A stretch of 64,000 nt of DNA, taken from contig OX104130.1 in assembly GCA_944470555.2 (NCBI GenBank), forward strand, positions 74,157,160 to 74,221,159, written 5' to 3'. Origin of the DNA: Heterobilharzia americana. Its lineage: Eukaryota > Platyhelminthes > Trematoda > Strigeidida > Schistosomatidae. This document shows positions 25,146 to 38,523 of this stretch, piece by piece. The position numbers and the translations under genes are program-made. Each line of letters starts with the position of its first letter. Position 1 is the stretch's first letter. A model generated the notes under the pieces. That model was not told where the DNA came from, did not search any database, and was given only the letters and a program-made list of their open reading frames with translations.

Positions 25146-28100
25146 AGGCTATATCAAGCCACTACAAGAATAGATAAAGTGGCCACAAGGCTACAACAAG
25201 TAATGACTGTTTTACGACACCTTCCTTATTTGGTACTATGCAGTTATGCCATTTTTAATTCTGTCCGCCTTTAACCTTTTTCCAACTTGTACCTAAGATT
25301 GTGCGACAAGGCAGACAGTGGCTAGGCATGCCTAACATATGTCCCAGCTACCTGAATAGATGAAGGTTGGCAAGTGCATTAACTGACGTTCCTCTCCCCC
25401 CTAGAACTCTTCACCTGACTTCTACATTTGTCACGCGGTTCCACCATGACATGACCTATGCTATGAAGGCAGGGGTCGTCAAATATTCTTGAAGCCTTTT
25501 CTTGTCGTATCCCCTTAATGACTATGTTTCACATAGATATAGTAGAACAGAGGGTACTGCAAAGCAGTGCACCCAATCCTTAATCGATAAAGAAATATCA
25601 TGGGTGCAAAGAACAAAATAGCCTGCTGGCTTGCTAAGTAGCTGATAATCTCAAAAGTTGGAAAATGTCAAAGAGAATTCTTTCATTCTTATTCATATTT
25701 CATCAATCGATAGTTAGTTGTGCTTCATGCAGATACCCAAATATATATGTTCAGCGTATATGACTTCCTTTTATTTTTATCGAACGTAATCCTAAGCTAC
25801 ACAGTCGAATGCATACTGTGAACCCATATGCGCCATCGTAATACATTTTTGGTCGATATTTAGCATGGTAAATATTTCAGCTATTGCAGATAATCACCAG
25901 CTTTGTATTTCCCATCGTCTTAAACTGACCTCAAGTGGATGAATAAAACAACTGATAACTCGGAGGAACAGAATTGAGATCACTTGGTCGACTGGAGAGT
26001 AACCAATTTCATACTGTCTAGCTGTAAGTGTTGATAAAATTCTATGATCTGTGATCACCAAGATGGAAGACTCAACATTGCAGTGAACTTTTGTAGGTTT
26101 AATTGGATGGAGACGATCGATGAGAAGCTCTGGACCAGTATTCAGGGCTAAACAACATTAGATTAGATGTTCTGTAGTGATCAATCAGTGTGTCCTGCTT
26201 ATCGACGCCCGACATTAGCTTTATTTCTCGACCTGAAGGCGGCATTCGATTCCGTTGATCGAGAAGTCTTATGGCAATATCTCTCACTGAAATGCGTACC
26301 GATTAAGTACATTACCTTATTGAAGGCTCTCTACTTGAACAGTTGTGGGCGTTTTAGAACCTATGGTGAGGTATCCGGGAGCTATGCTCACCGAGTGGTG
26401 TCCATCAAGAGTGCCCATTGTCTCCATTCTTATTCAGTTTTATCATAGATATTCTTATGTAGGTCTCCCTCTCGTCACCAGGTTACACAGACGTTGACCT
26501 AATCACAGGAGACTTTTCGTTGGACCTAGAATATGCAGATGACATAGTCCTGTTAAGTGAAGACTCTGATAAGATGCAGAATCTTCTGAACACTTTGAGT
26601 GGGAATTTGAGAATGTTTGGAATGTGGTTCTCACCACCCAAATGCAAATTGTTGCTCCAGGTTTGGTCTTCAACGGTGTCCTGCAGTGGCTAACAACAGA
26701 GAGTGAAGCGGTTGAGTGCGTTGAGCACTTCACTTACCTTGGAAGTAGGATGAGGCCTGGTGCGTCGGTCAGTGGCCGATAAAATCTCTTCATGAATATC
26801 AGAGGCTCTGTTGGCATTGCCAAATTACGTCACCTGTGGTGCCGTCACGATATCGGATTGTCTATTAAGGGTTGAGTGTACTGTTCTGCAATCTGTTGTG
26901 TTCTACTCTACAGCTGTGAAACATGGCCATTAATGCTAGAAGACATGAGAAGGCTTCAGGTGTTTGACCACCACCATCCTCGTAGCCATAGATCGTATTT
27001 CGTGGTGTCACCATGTGAGTAACGTAGAAGTGAGATATAGAGTTTTAGGCAGGAGAGGTAAGACAGGTGATGTGGTTGTGAACCTTCATCAACTGAGATG
27101 ACTGGGACATGTGTAACGCATACCTAACCATTGTCTACCTGGTTAAAAAATGTTGACCGAGGTAGATTGAAGCTGGAAAAGGGCTCAGGGTGACCAGACT
27201 AAAACATGGCATCAATGTATGAAGTCGTTTATCATTGGTTTAATCTATGTAGGGAGATGCAGACTAGCCGGTTGGGGGGTCTACAGGACAAGAGAAACCA
27301 GTGGTTGTAGACTCTGGGTGATACGGCTGAGAACCGTGGCACAGATGTATGCACATATTATCCTCATCTTAACGACCCTATACCGAATCTCATGATTTTC
27401 TCATTCATCCTTTCTCTCTTTTAGTACTTTACATTTCTTTTGGCTCGATTTTCTTTTCTTCATCTTCCGCTTCACTACCTTCTTACTTGATTTTCTGATA
27501 TGAGCTATGGAACTTGTACCGTTGTGAAGTCATCCCTGGTTTGTGTCTACTTGGATTGATAGATGGAGTCATTGTGTCTAATTCATTCCCATATGAGGTC
27601 GATTGCAGCCGAGTGGTAACCTCACTGCCTGTAACACTTGATGACATGGGTTAAAATCTTCAGATACATCTTACTGATGAATGTCGATAAACATAAGACC
27701 TAGATCAAGGAGGGTTACCTGGCGATTACCTCTAATTCATCGAAGTGATTGAACAATCCAATTTATTATATCTGATATCACAAACCAATTGCTACTGAAC
27801 TTCCAGCATTGTGTAATCAACTCTGAAGTCAGAAGGATAAAGTGTAAAATCAACTACTTAGTTGTGGTGGTCACTCATGCTAAGGCTAAACAACATATCC
27901 ATGACACATATTTTCATACGCAAAGGTTAGATTCCAGATTGTCAGTTGACAATGCACAAATGATATAGAACAAGTGAAAAGTTGCTTTTATTCTTTTCTA
28001 CCTTTGTTTTCTTCTTTGGATTTACTCTTAGCATTCAGCTGTCTTACTTTGGTGTGTGTATGTGTGGTTGTTTGAAAAGTTGAAATAGTTTATTTGTGAC

Positions 28101-30248
28101 TCTACACAAGTGTATGCTGATTCAGCTACCCACTTATACTGTTATGTAAGCGTGTTATATTTGTGCTTATGCATGTATGTGTGTTCTGTGTGCTTGTATG
28201 TAAATATCTATCCAAAGTATGAGTTAACGTAGTATTCTAATGGTATAAGTGTGGAACACATGTGTGTGTGCATGCAGGTAAATAAATTAAGTTTTTCCTC
28301 CTGATAAAAGATTAAATAACAACAATTTCATCTAGTAACATGATATTCAGTACAAGATACTGGTTTTTACCATAATCAGAAAATCTGCACATTTTCAACA
28401 AAATTGAGTTTTTAATCTATTCTATGGCATAGGTTTCGTTAGATGGAAGTTTTAAATATCTATTGGTCATTTGTGTACAGATTTGACTTTCAACCAGTAA
28501 TGAGTCACTGGGTCGAACCCTAATCTTTCTACTAAGGCTTAGATAGGTAGGTAGTATGATTTGTATTCAAATGATTTGTTCGTCACTGACTTGCACATGA
28601 ACATGCATCTGGTTACCTAGGTGGTTTAGTAGTGGTTACCGATGTGTTTACAAGAATATCATATGATACTTTGACTCGTGCTGTTGGGTTCGGTTATGTA
28701 GAGAATACCAGGCGATTGAACTTATGTTTCATCCTTTCTGGCAGTCATCATTATCAAGTTATGCCTACAATACTGAATTGAATGTATATTTGCATTTTTG
28801 TTGTTCAATAAATACACTGAGTCGATCAGTGGTCACCTAAATAACGTTTGTATTACAGACACTATCTTGTTGATGAATACAACTAACTGTTATCTGAGTA
28901 TGGCTGTCTTTCTTCTTTATCCAAAGAATATATAAACAATGAAGTCAAGTTTTCATGTCCAGTGATTCGGTTTAGACATTGTAAATGGTAACTAGGGGAG
29001 TATCATTCCTTTTTCGTAAAATCGATGTATACATTCAAGTAAAGTGTCTGTATGTGTTTCGTTGACTTGTTGGTTTGTCGCTTAAGGGATGGATGATGCA
29101 AAGATTTTTAAAAGGACTTTTTGGTTAGCCGATAAGAAACAACCTAATTTTTCATGAACTTTCAGCAGTATTTAAACCCCTACCCATCTATGCATCATAC
29201 ATCCTCCTTTTTTGCAGTTACTTGAAGTTTTTTTATATTTCAAGTTGTTATTCATCGTACACTGACATCAGTTGGATGAACAAGGGTAACCTGGGAACAC
29301 TAGACAGCTGTCTCGTCCTAGTATGGGACTCCTCAGCAGTGCGCACCCACGACCCCACCAGGGATCGAACCCGCTACCTTCAGGTTCCGTGGCCAGCACG
29401 TTACTATTGAGCCACTGGGTCAGAATCCAATGGTCTATATTTCCAAATTCTGTTGGCCAGAAGTTCCTCTAGACTAACTTGAAATTTTTCCCTTCTGTCA
29501 ATGACTTCAATGTAGGACCTCGCACTACTGCTTAACGGTTCATGTTGCCACATCTCATGCCAGCACATCAAGTAACAAAGCAATAAGACGAAAGATGAAA
29601 AAATAGAAAGGAGTAAAAGAGAGGAAGGGAGGGTGAAAAGATGCTAAATTCAGCATAACGATTAAGATAATGCGTGAATACATATGCGCCGCTGACATCG
29701 ATTCAGAGCCATATTACCTAGGGTATATAATCACTGGCTCCTGTTATCACACAGAACCCAACCGGCTAATCTAAATCTCCTTAAATGGTTCAGACCAACC
29801 GTCAAAGATTTCATTCCATATTTTAGTCTGGTCGTTCCAAGTTTTTTTCACCATGAACCTACTGCGCGACGAGTCAGATGGTGGCTAGGGATGCGTAACA
29901 TATGACTCAGCCATCTTGGTCGATGTAGGTTCACAACCGCATCAACTGATTTTCCTCCCCTCTCTAAAGCTCTACATTTGGCTTCTTTGTTACTGATATG
30001 ACGATGCCACGCGAAGTTATTATTAGTCACAAATTATGAAAATATTCATTACTGAGTTGTTTTTCTCCGAATTTATGGTAATGTAAAGGTTATGCATCTA
30101 GTCATTGTTTAAGAAAACCTGGTTGTGACAGGTGCCTTCATCGAAATACTTTACTCTTTGAGAGGATAATCAGTTTCATAACAAATGATTGTATGCATTG
30201 ATTGTGTAGAGACATACATTAGTCTGTCTCCAGGTAAAGTGCAATATC

Positions 30249-30304
<56 letters not shown>

Positions 30305-33300
30305 AAGAAGTCTTATCAAACAGTTGTGAGGAAGATTTTTATCAACATACGCAGTGTCCCTTTTTGGTAGATGTTAGTTGGATAGAGGCAGTCGACAGGG
30401 AGCCCTGGATTTAGGTTTTGTGCTTGTTGGCACTCATCAGCAAGATGTATCTACAACCTGGTGGAGCTGATTTCACGCCTGAGATTCGAACCCGCGTCAC
30501 TCAGTGTTGCAGCCAGAAACGTTACTGTAGCTAGTTGGGTCGCGATTCACCTCCTGTAGGACTGGATTAGACATATTGGTTGATCACTGGAGGATAACCA
30601 ACTTCATGTTGTCTCGTCCTAAGTGTAATGTGGCCACTAGGCTAAGCGGATCAGCATCGCCATGCACTTAATAGATATCAGTTGGTGATGCTTAGCCCTC
30701 TAACCTGGTGACCATATTGGAAAATGATCGATAGGATTCGATCAGCACATAGGACTTGACAATACAAAGTTGGTTACCCTTCAGTGACCAGTCAGTGGCC
30801 CCTTTGGATTACAAACACCAGTGTTCCTGTGTCATATGGTTAAAATTCCAATCAGCGGATTTGTATTCTGTTGTGAAATTGATTTCCTCCGCCGAATTGA
30901 TCAACACTGTTAACTTCATAAAAAGCAACAATCTGAACGTAGAGTGTTCTTTCCACTAATTACTCTCATCAGCTTCAGCAGTTATAAAATGGATTCGTAC
31001 TGCATAAAATCAAATCAAGATAAGAGCACACGCATTGTCAAAATGTAATATGAGTTAGGCATTGTAAAGAAATTGACTTTCCTTTTAAGTGTTGGGATGA
31101 TACATATATACACAGGTGAATAATGTTATAGCGAACGAAAAGACAACGAATGACGAAGAGAAGAGTAGTCTTTGGTTTACTGAAGACCAAGTGGGGAGTG
31201 ATGCTTAAACATGATATTTCTTCGTGCGTAGTTCGGGGTTGATGAATCTTATTTCGACAGCCTCAGCAGGTTTTGACAAGCTGCACATGGTATTGTTTTT
31301 GGAATTGGATGAATGACATTGAAAGCTTTTTTAGCAACTGTATGATCCCTTGTTTCTACTAGATGCGCTAGGAAAAACCTTTTCATCACTTTCACTTCGC
31401 TTTTTCTTAGCCAAGCCAGTATATGCACTCATGTCTAGAGACGCACCTGCCTAGTCATACACTATGTAAATTTGTTCACAGAAATAGTTAAATTGATATT
31501 TGCAAGATGAAGAGCTTAAATTAGGCAAGTTGTCCTTTAGTCTCGGATTGAGCATTGGGCTACTACTGATAGATATGCAAAGCGAACCTACGTAAAACGT
31601 CCTATTGACTGGTCTACCTAGGATATCACTTAGACTATATCTCTTGACTTGTAAATGCAGAAACGAAGGCTTCTTCTCCATTGTCAATAATTCTCTTTTA
31701 TAACATATGTAATGGATGTTAGCTTTGATGAACTTATACGGTTATACGTTTTCGGTAGTTCTTCTTCGATACACTCCTTGGAAGAAATCGATTTTACTCT
31801 AAATATCAAGCACCTGATTATATTACGTTTGTACTTTATCGACACGAATCTGAGAAAGTATGTATACTGTACCTTTGATGTTGGCTTTCTGTATCCACTT
31901 CTCAGTATACAGCCGTCTTCTTTTCTTGTCAAACCTTAATTATGTATTCAGAAAGATCATGTTCAAGTGTTATTCCTCCCTTGACCTTTAGTAAACTGAA
32001 GGTCACTTCTCTCTTTCTTATTCGTTATCTTTTCGTTCAGCATCACATCATTCATCTGTGTATATGTATCATCTTAATATTGATAAATTTAATTAGGAAA
32101 ATCGACTTCATTATAGTCCGTAAATCTCACTCCATTTTAAAAATGCATCTACCCCTAACCTGGCTTGATTTTACCATGTACAAATGGATTTCGTAGTTGT
32201 AAGAAGCTGGTGAGAATATTTATCGAAAAGAATATTCACTGTTCAGATTGTTGCTTTTTGATAATGGTATGGGAATCTTTACATATTTGAAATCTTACAG
32301 CTAACAGCAATAGTAAGTGAGTCACAACTAGTGTACGACGGTTAATGATACTACCTAGCTGCCTAAATCCCTCTGCATAGAGCGGGATATAAATCCGTGA
32401 CCCATTGGTTGGCAGTCGAGTATCCTTCGTGGTTAATCATAGCTACACACCATACTTAGGTAATGAAAAGCGTATCGATACGACCCATGTGAAAGAAACC
32501 GAATCATATTCATGTCAATACTGTTAATAATGCCTGATAGAATGATAGAAAACACTATATCGGACAGAGTGGTTGCCCTCATCGAATCTGTATACATGAG
32601 TATCAACTAACATTGAAGCATCCTGACATATCTTCGCTCATATCAAAAGGCTCGATTGGCTTTCGCCAATTTTACGCCACCTATGGCGCCGCCGTGATAT
32701 TCGTTTGTGTATTAAGGATCGCGTGCCCTGCACAGCAGTCCCCTCTGTTTTACTGTATGGCTGTGAAACATGGCCATTGCAGGTGGAAGATATGAGAAGG
32801 CTTCAAGTATTTGACCACCGTTGCCTTCGTAGTATAAGCCGTGTTCCGTGGTGTCACCACATGAGTAATGCAGAAGTGAGGTATAGAGTTTTAGGGAGAA
32901 GAGGTAAATCAGTTGACGAGGTCATGAACCTTCATCAGCTGAGATAGTTGGCACACATATTACGTATGCCTAGTCACCGATTTCCTCGTCACACAATGTT
33001 GGCTGAGGTGGGTCCAGGCTGGAAAAAGGCCCAAGGCGGTCAGACTGAAACATGCCACCAATGTATGAAGCTTTTGACTATTGGTTTTAGCCATATGGGG
33101 CGATGCAGACTAGGTGGTTGGAGTTCACGCAACAAGAGGAACCAGTGGTTGCAGACTAATTCTAGGTGATGACATGGCTCGGAACCGATGTCAGTGGTGC
33201 AGATGTATCCCCACACATACTATCCTCATCTTAACGACGCTATACCGAATCTCACCATTTTCCCATTCTTCAATTCTCTCTTTTCGTACTTTATATTTCT

Positions 33301-35171
33301 TTTGACTGAATTTTCTTATCTTCATCTTGCTCCTCACTACCTTTTTACTTGATGTATTGATATGAGGTGTGGCAACTCAGATCGTTACGCAGTAATGCCT
33401 GGTCCTATGTCAATATTGATGATGATCATATCAATGCATACGGGCAACTGTGGACATGAATTCGTCTAGGAAATTGTAGAAATCCTGGACAAACGAAATA
33501 CAGAGAATACCGAAGAATTTTGTAGAGGCATAGCACTCAAATTTGTTAGCAGCTAACAGATATACTGACATCAACTAATAAGTAATACCAGGTAGTACTA
33601 GAAGGCAGTTCTTACTTCTCTCAGAACAAATTTTTACTTAGGATGTTAAGAATGTTAGATTGAATGAGATGCAAAACCTTCTGATATTTAGAAATACTTC
33701 TGGTTCTTGTTCGTTCTAGAATCACCTCAGATAAAGTCGGCCAATCAATGCTGGTAAGTAAAATGTGTAAGGTTTCATCAGTTTTCATTTTTTGTTGTAG
33801 ACTAGTTGAAAAGGTAGATATAGTTCCTGGAGCTTATGTACATCATACAATGCATGAATAGTGTTCATGAATGTGTGGAGATTTTTGAATACTTGATTTC
33901 TTGTTGATCATCTAGATAAAGTTGTTCTATTGCCCTATACTGGGTTCCTCTCCGTAAGTCTTTCGTCAAGGACTGTTTTAGTTAGCCGAGCATTGTGGAG
34001 CTGTGGGTTATTCGTCTAGGTAATCAATTTCAACTGATGGGTCAACAGGTTTAAACTTCACTCCACCCAAACAAGTTTTGGGTAACCAGGTAGTATCATG
34101 AATAGCCTTTACACAATAGGGGTGGATCATTTCCTACTGCGTGAACGTGCATGTGGTTGTTGAGTACAACTAGACCAGACTCAAATGTTGCGTAAATCTA
34201 TGAAGTCTTTAGATGTTAGTCTGAGTCCTGTGGGCAGATGTAAACTGCCTGATTAGAGTCTCCGAAACGAAAGAAATCAGTGGTTGACTGTTGATGACAT
34301 GGCTGAAAATCGGTCACAATGGCGCAGATATATTCACCCTTTGATATCTTCTGAAGCTTGAATGTTTACCCTAACTGTTATCTTCAGATTGTTTATTGTC
34401 TCACATAACTTTGTCCAGTTTGTCATCGCTCTTCTTCTGTCAACTTGCTCTTTGTATACCACTGTTAAGTGTGGTAACGTCAGCCAATATACCTGTGTTC
34501 GAAGTTCTACATTGATTTCTTCTGTCTGTCTGACTGTGTTAATAATCCTTTCATTTTCCGACTAATAGAATCAGCTAACCGAGGACGAATCCACTGTGCA
34601 GTAATCTACTCTATGGTACTTATTATTCAAAGGTGAGATTTGGTTGTTGAGGGTGTAATAGAAGAAGATTACAAAGACATGGAGTATTAGGTTCAGAAGA
34701 CGATGATGTTGCATACATACATCGATTGATGTGGTTCAGACACATGTTTTGCATGTCAAACTGTCTCCCGCATCGATGAATGATGTTGGTTGATTTAGAG
34801 TCAAGTTAGAAGAGTGCCGGTGGTAACTAGATGAAGATATTGGCACCATTTGATGAAGTCTCAAGCCGTAATAATGAAAATATTAAGAATGAACATTTGA
34901 AAACTCTTGGTTACTTGGATCAAAGTTAAGGCATTCGGTATTCTTGTCAAACTTGATAATATTTGAATGGAGAACAGTAATATTCATTCTTCAATTTTAA
35001 TAATGCCCACTCTGGCTGCCAAACTATATTAACTCCTTTGTTGAACAACATCATCAATAGGATGTTTCCGTAATTTGAGCGATACTCCGAAATGCTACTC
35101 ATCGAGTTAAGTGAAACCAACCTCGTTATTCTCTAAATCTCTTCATTAATTAGTATGTTATTTATTAATTG

Positions 35172-35242
<71 letters not shown>

Positions 35243-38200
35243 TTTATTTTGATGCTTTCAATGTACAACAGGTTCATCAAAGTATTCACCTGATGAAAAT
35301 ATTCAAACTGCACAAGAAAACCAATTATCTGAACGTAATGAAGTATTCTCTGTACTAACTGGTCCACAACGTGAAACAATGGCTGAAGAGTTGGCTGGAT
35401 TTCTTGCTGAAAAAAAGCGTTTTATGCGTGAAATTATTAAATGGGATGATTCTGCTAATGATATTATTATATTAGCTAAGAAAATGTGTATAATTATGAT
35501 GGAAATGACAGATTTTATACGTGGTAAAGGTCCATTACGCTCTACACTTGATGTTATTCAGGTAGGCTGAAGAAACTGTAATAAAATATTCTGTATTATT
35601 GTTGACATTGCTTCCTCTAAAAACTATGTTGACCTCAAACGCTGGATACAGATTTCTTGTTTTTTTGGTACTTATCAGCGAGGTGGTGTATCTACAACCA
35701 TAAGGAAACGGATGTTCCCTTCATAGACCTCGATCACTCCTAAACACTGAAGGTTAGATAGCTACATGGGTTATCCACTGATGATCCACTTGTATAGGGG
35801 GATAATCGTGGCCTCAGTTGCTTAATGGTCGCATCTCTGACTTCAACACCAAGCGACGCAGGTTAAAGTCACCAAGGAGACATCAGTTTTTTCCTGTTCG
35901 GGAATACTTCTTGTTTCTGAGTACCAACAAGCACAAAACTTAGAGGAATCAGGTCTTTTTATCGACTTACTCCTATTAGCGGACACCAAAACATTTCGCC
36001 TAGTCTCCATATGCAAAACCTGGTTCAGAGACTTGAATCAGTGCTAAGCACTAAGGAATGGGTGGCTTCTTGGTTACCGTTTTGTGATCAGCCCGTTTTC
36101 AGAAGTTAGCATGCATACCGATGAAAGTAAAAACAAACAGTCCAAACCTGCTACCGGAAGAAAAGAGTAAACTGCTGGGTATCATTGGTGCATAAACCAT
36201 GGTAAAGACCATTATCATTGAATCATTCAAATATGGTGATGTCTGGGGCTACATTTTTGAGTTGTGAGAATTAAAATTTCAGAAAAGTAGTTTAATCTCT
36301 CCTACGTATCTGTGACTATTTCAACACATAAACATTAGTACGAAACCGACTGCACCATTGGCTAGACGGTTAAGTTCAGTCAAAACAAATGTATCATCTC
36401 TCAAGTACGTACTACTTGGTTAATTTATTTTTGTTCATTCAGAACTATTACGTTATAGGTTATAGTTACTAGGTGTGTACGGTCAGTATTACTGCTTACT
36501 TAAGAAGACCAGTAAGGAGTGATATTCTGTATGTAGTTATACTTTTAGACTGGTTAGAAGTATGCGCCTTCACCCTTCAAATCCTTCCTCCTTATACTTC
36601 AGCTATTCAGTCACCAACTGAACTTGTCGATTCTGTAGAAGGTACTTTCTATTATGTGATTCGTCTCTATACGATAAGGCCAACAACAGTCTAATACATA
36701 TAAACCTTAGTAATTGTCTTTCATAGACTTACAATTAATGTCTTGGTTGTATTGTATTCTTTTCACGGAGAAACGAAGAAAATTACTGGATGTCTATCCT
36801 GAAGAAGAACGGCTACCCACGAAACTTTATCAGAAGATGCCTATCCCCTGCATCATAAACTACAAAGTCATCGACAGAAATGAATAAACACATCATCCTA
36901 TCATACATAAAGAATATATCAGAAATCACTACAAGATTACTGAGACCATTTGGAATTGGTGTGGTTCATAAACCAACTGATTCCCTCCAAACCTCATTAT
37001 GCAAACCAATGGATGCAACAAGCAAAGAAGACAAACCGAATATCATTTACAAAATCAACTGCAATCACTGTAGTCAACACTACACTGGACAAAGTGGCCG
37101 CCCCCTATTCTCCTTCGTCTACATGAGCATCAGTTGGCTATTAAACGTCACGACATTTCGTCACTCATTTCAATGCACGTGGATAATTATGGACATGAAT
37201 TCAATTTCGACAATGTAGAAATTTTGGACAGAGAGAGGAAACACAAAGAGAATATCAGAGAATTCCTATACGCTTGGGATTCAGGTCACTCAATAATCAA
37301 CAGATGTATAGATATAGACCCAATCTATCAACCAATAAGATAAATGATGAACGACAGAAGGGTCAGAGGTCAAGCAGAGAAACAGCCTACAGGAAAGTCT
37401 ATACAGTCAATGACACAACAATTAAAAGAAACAACCAATCACAGACCACATCGTCAGAGCAAGCCACTAAATCACTCAAGGAGAGATATTGACAGCTCAC
37501 TTCATACTGAAGTTAGTGCTGATGATATCATTTAGAAAGACGATGGAGGTTGACGATTAAACAACCCAACTCAGAGAATATGATACAACCAATACCATCC
37601 ACCTGAGCTATAAATATTCTCCACCATTACAATTATTGTTCTGTATGACATTTGCGACAAAAGACTGAAGTAGTAATAAACCACCAACACTCTTATATCA
37701 AATTTGTGCGAACCTTTTTTCCCTGTACTCTTGTATGAATTTCAGCACACTACACTTGCATTGTATTATAAAGTTGATTTATCAGTGAAATTACCGTACT
37801 CCCTAACTGTGAAGAAGAGGGGACGAACAACCAGCTACCATTGTTAGTCATAGTGCTTAATTGACGATAGGATAACTTGTCTAGATCGACCCGTAAGAAG
37901 TCAACTTGGACAGGACAATATTTGAGTTCCCAAAACTACTGTCAAGTTCAGTTTAGTTAGGCACTTATTCAACAGTATAGATCACATCTGCACCGATGAC
38001 ACGAAGAAGGAAGAAACCAACCTACTGATGAGAACACTAATACAGAATGTCTACTTGTGCAAAAGTTATGTTGCATTGAAAAGTATACATTATTTCCATT
38101 CCTAAGAAAAATGTCTACGTTTCATTACCATTTAGAGGTGATTTACGTAGCCTTATTGTGAAGAAAAGGCTCAGATCAGCCGAAGATCATGATTGTCAAG

Positions 38201-38431
38201 AAGACGAGTTGGGCGTCCGAATTGAGGGTGACATGGAGGAGATCGTGTGAGGAAGAAATGAGAGCTTCTGGGCTGTCTTGGAGCCAGGTTGAAAAGATTG
38301 CAGAGAATAAAGTGGAATGGAGACGTGCTACCGAAGCCCTATATCCTATTAGGAACCCAAGGGACAAATAATAATATCATAACAATTACTTTAAATGAAT
38401 CTTGCATCAAATATTTAACAGTCAGTTTAAT

Positions 38432-38523
<92 letters not shown>

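Noticed and set aside
29350..29421. tRNA gene on the minus strand
   Set aside because: It is the head of an Sm-alpha-like SINE; it continues directly into a hammerhead and lacks a complete cloverleaf.
32613..32795. Small gene spanning 32640
   Set aside because: It is a chimeric frame across the junction of a Penelope-like element and a family B insertion.
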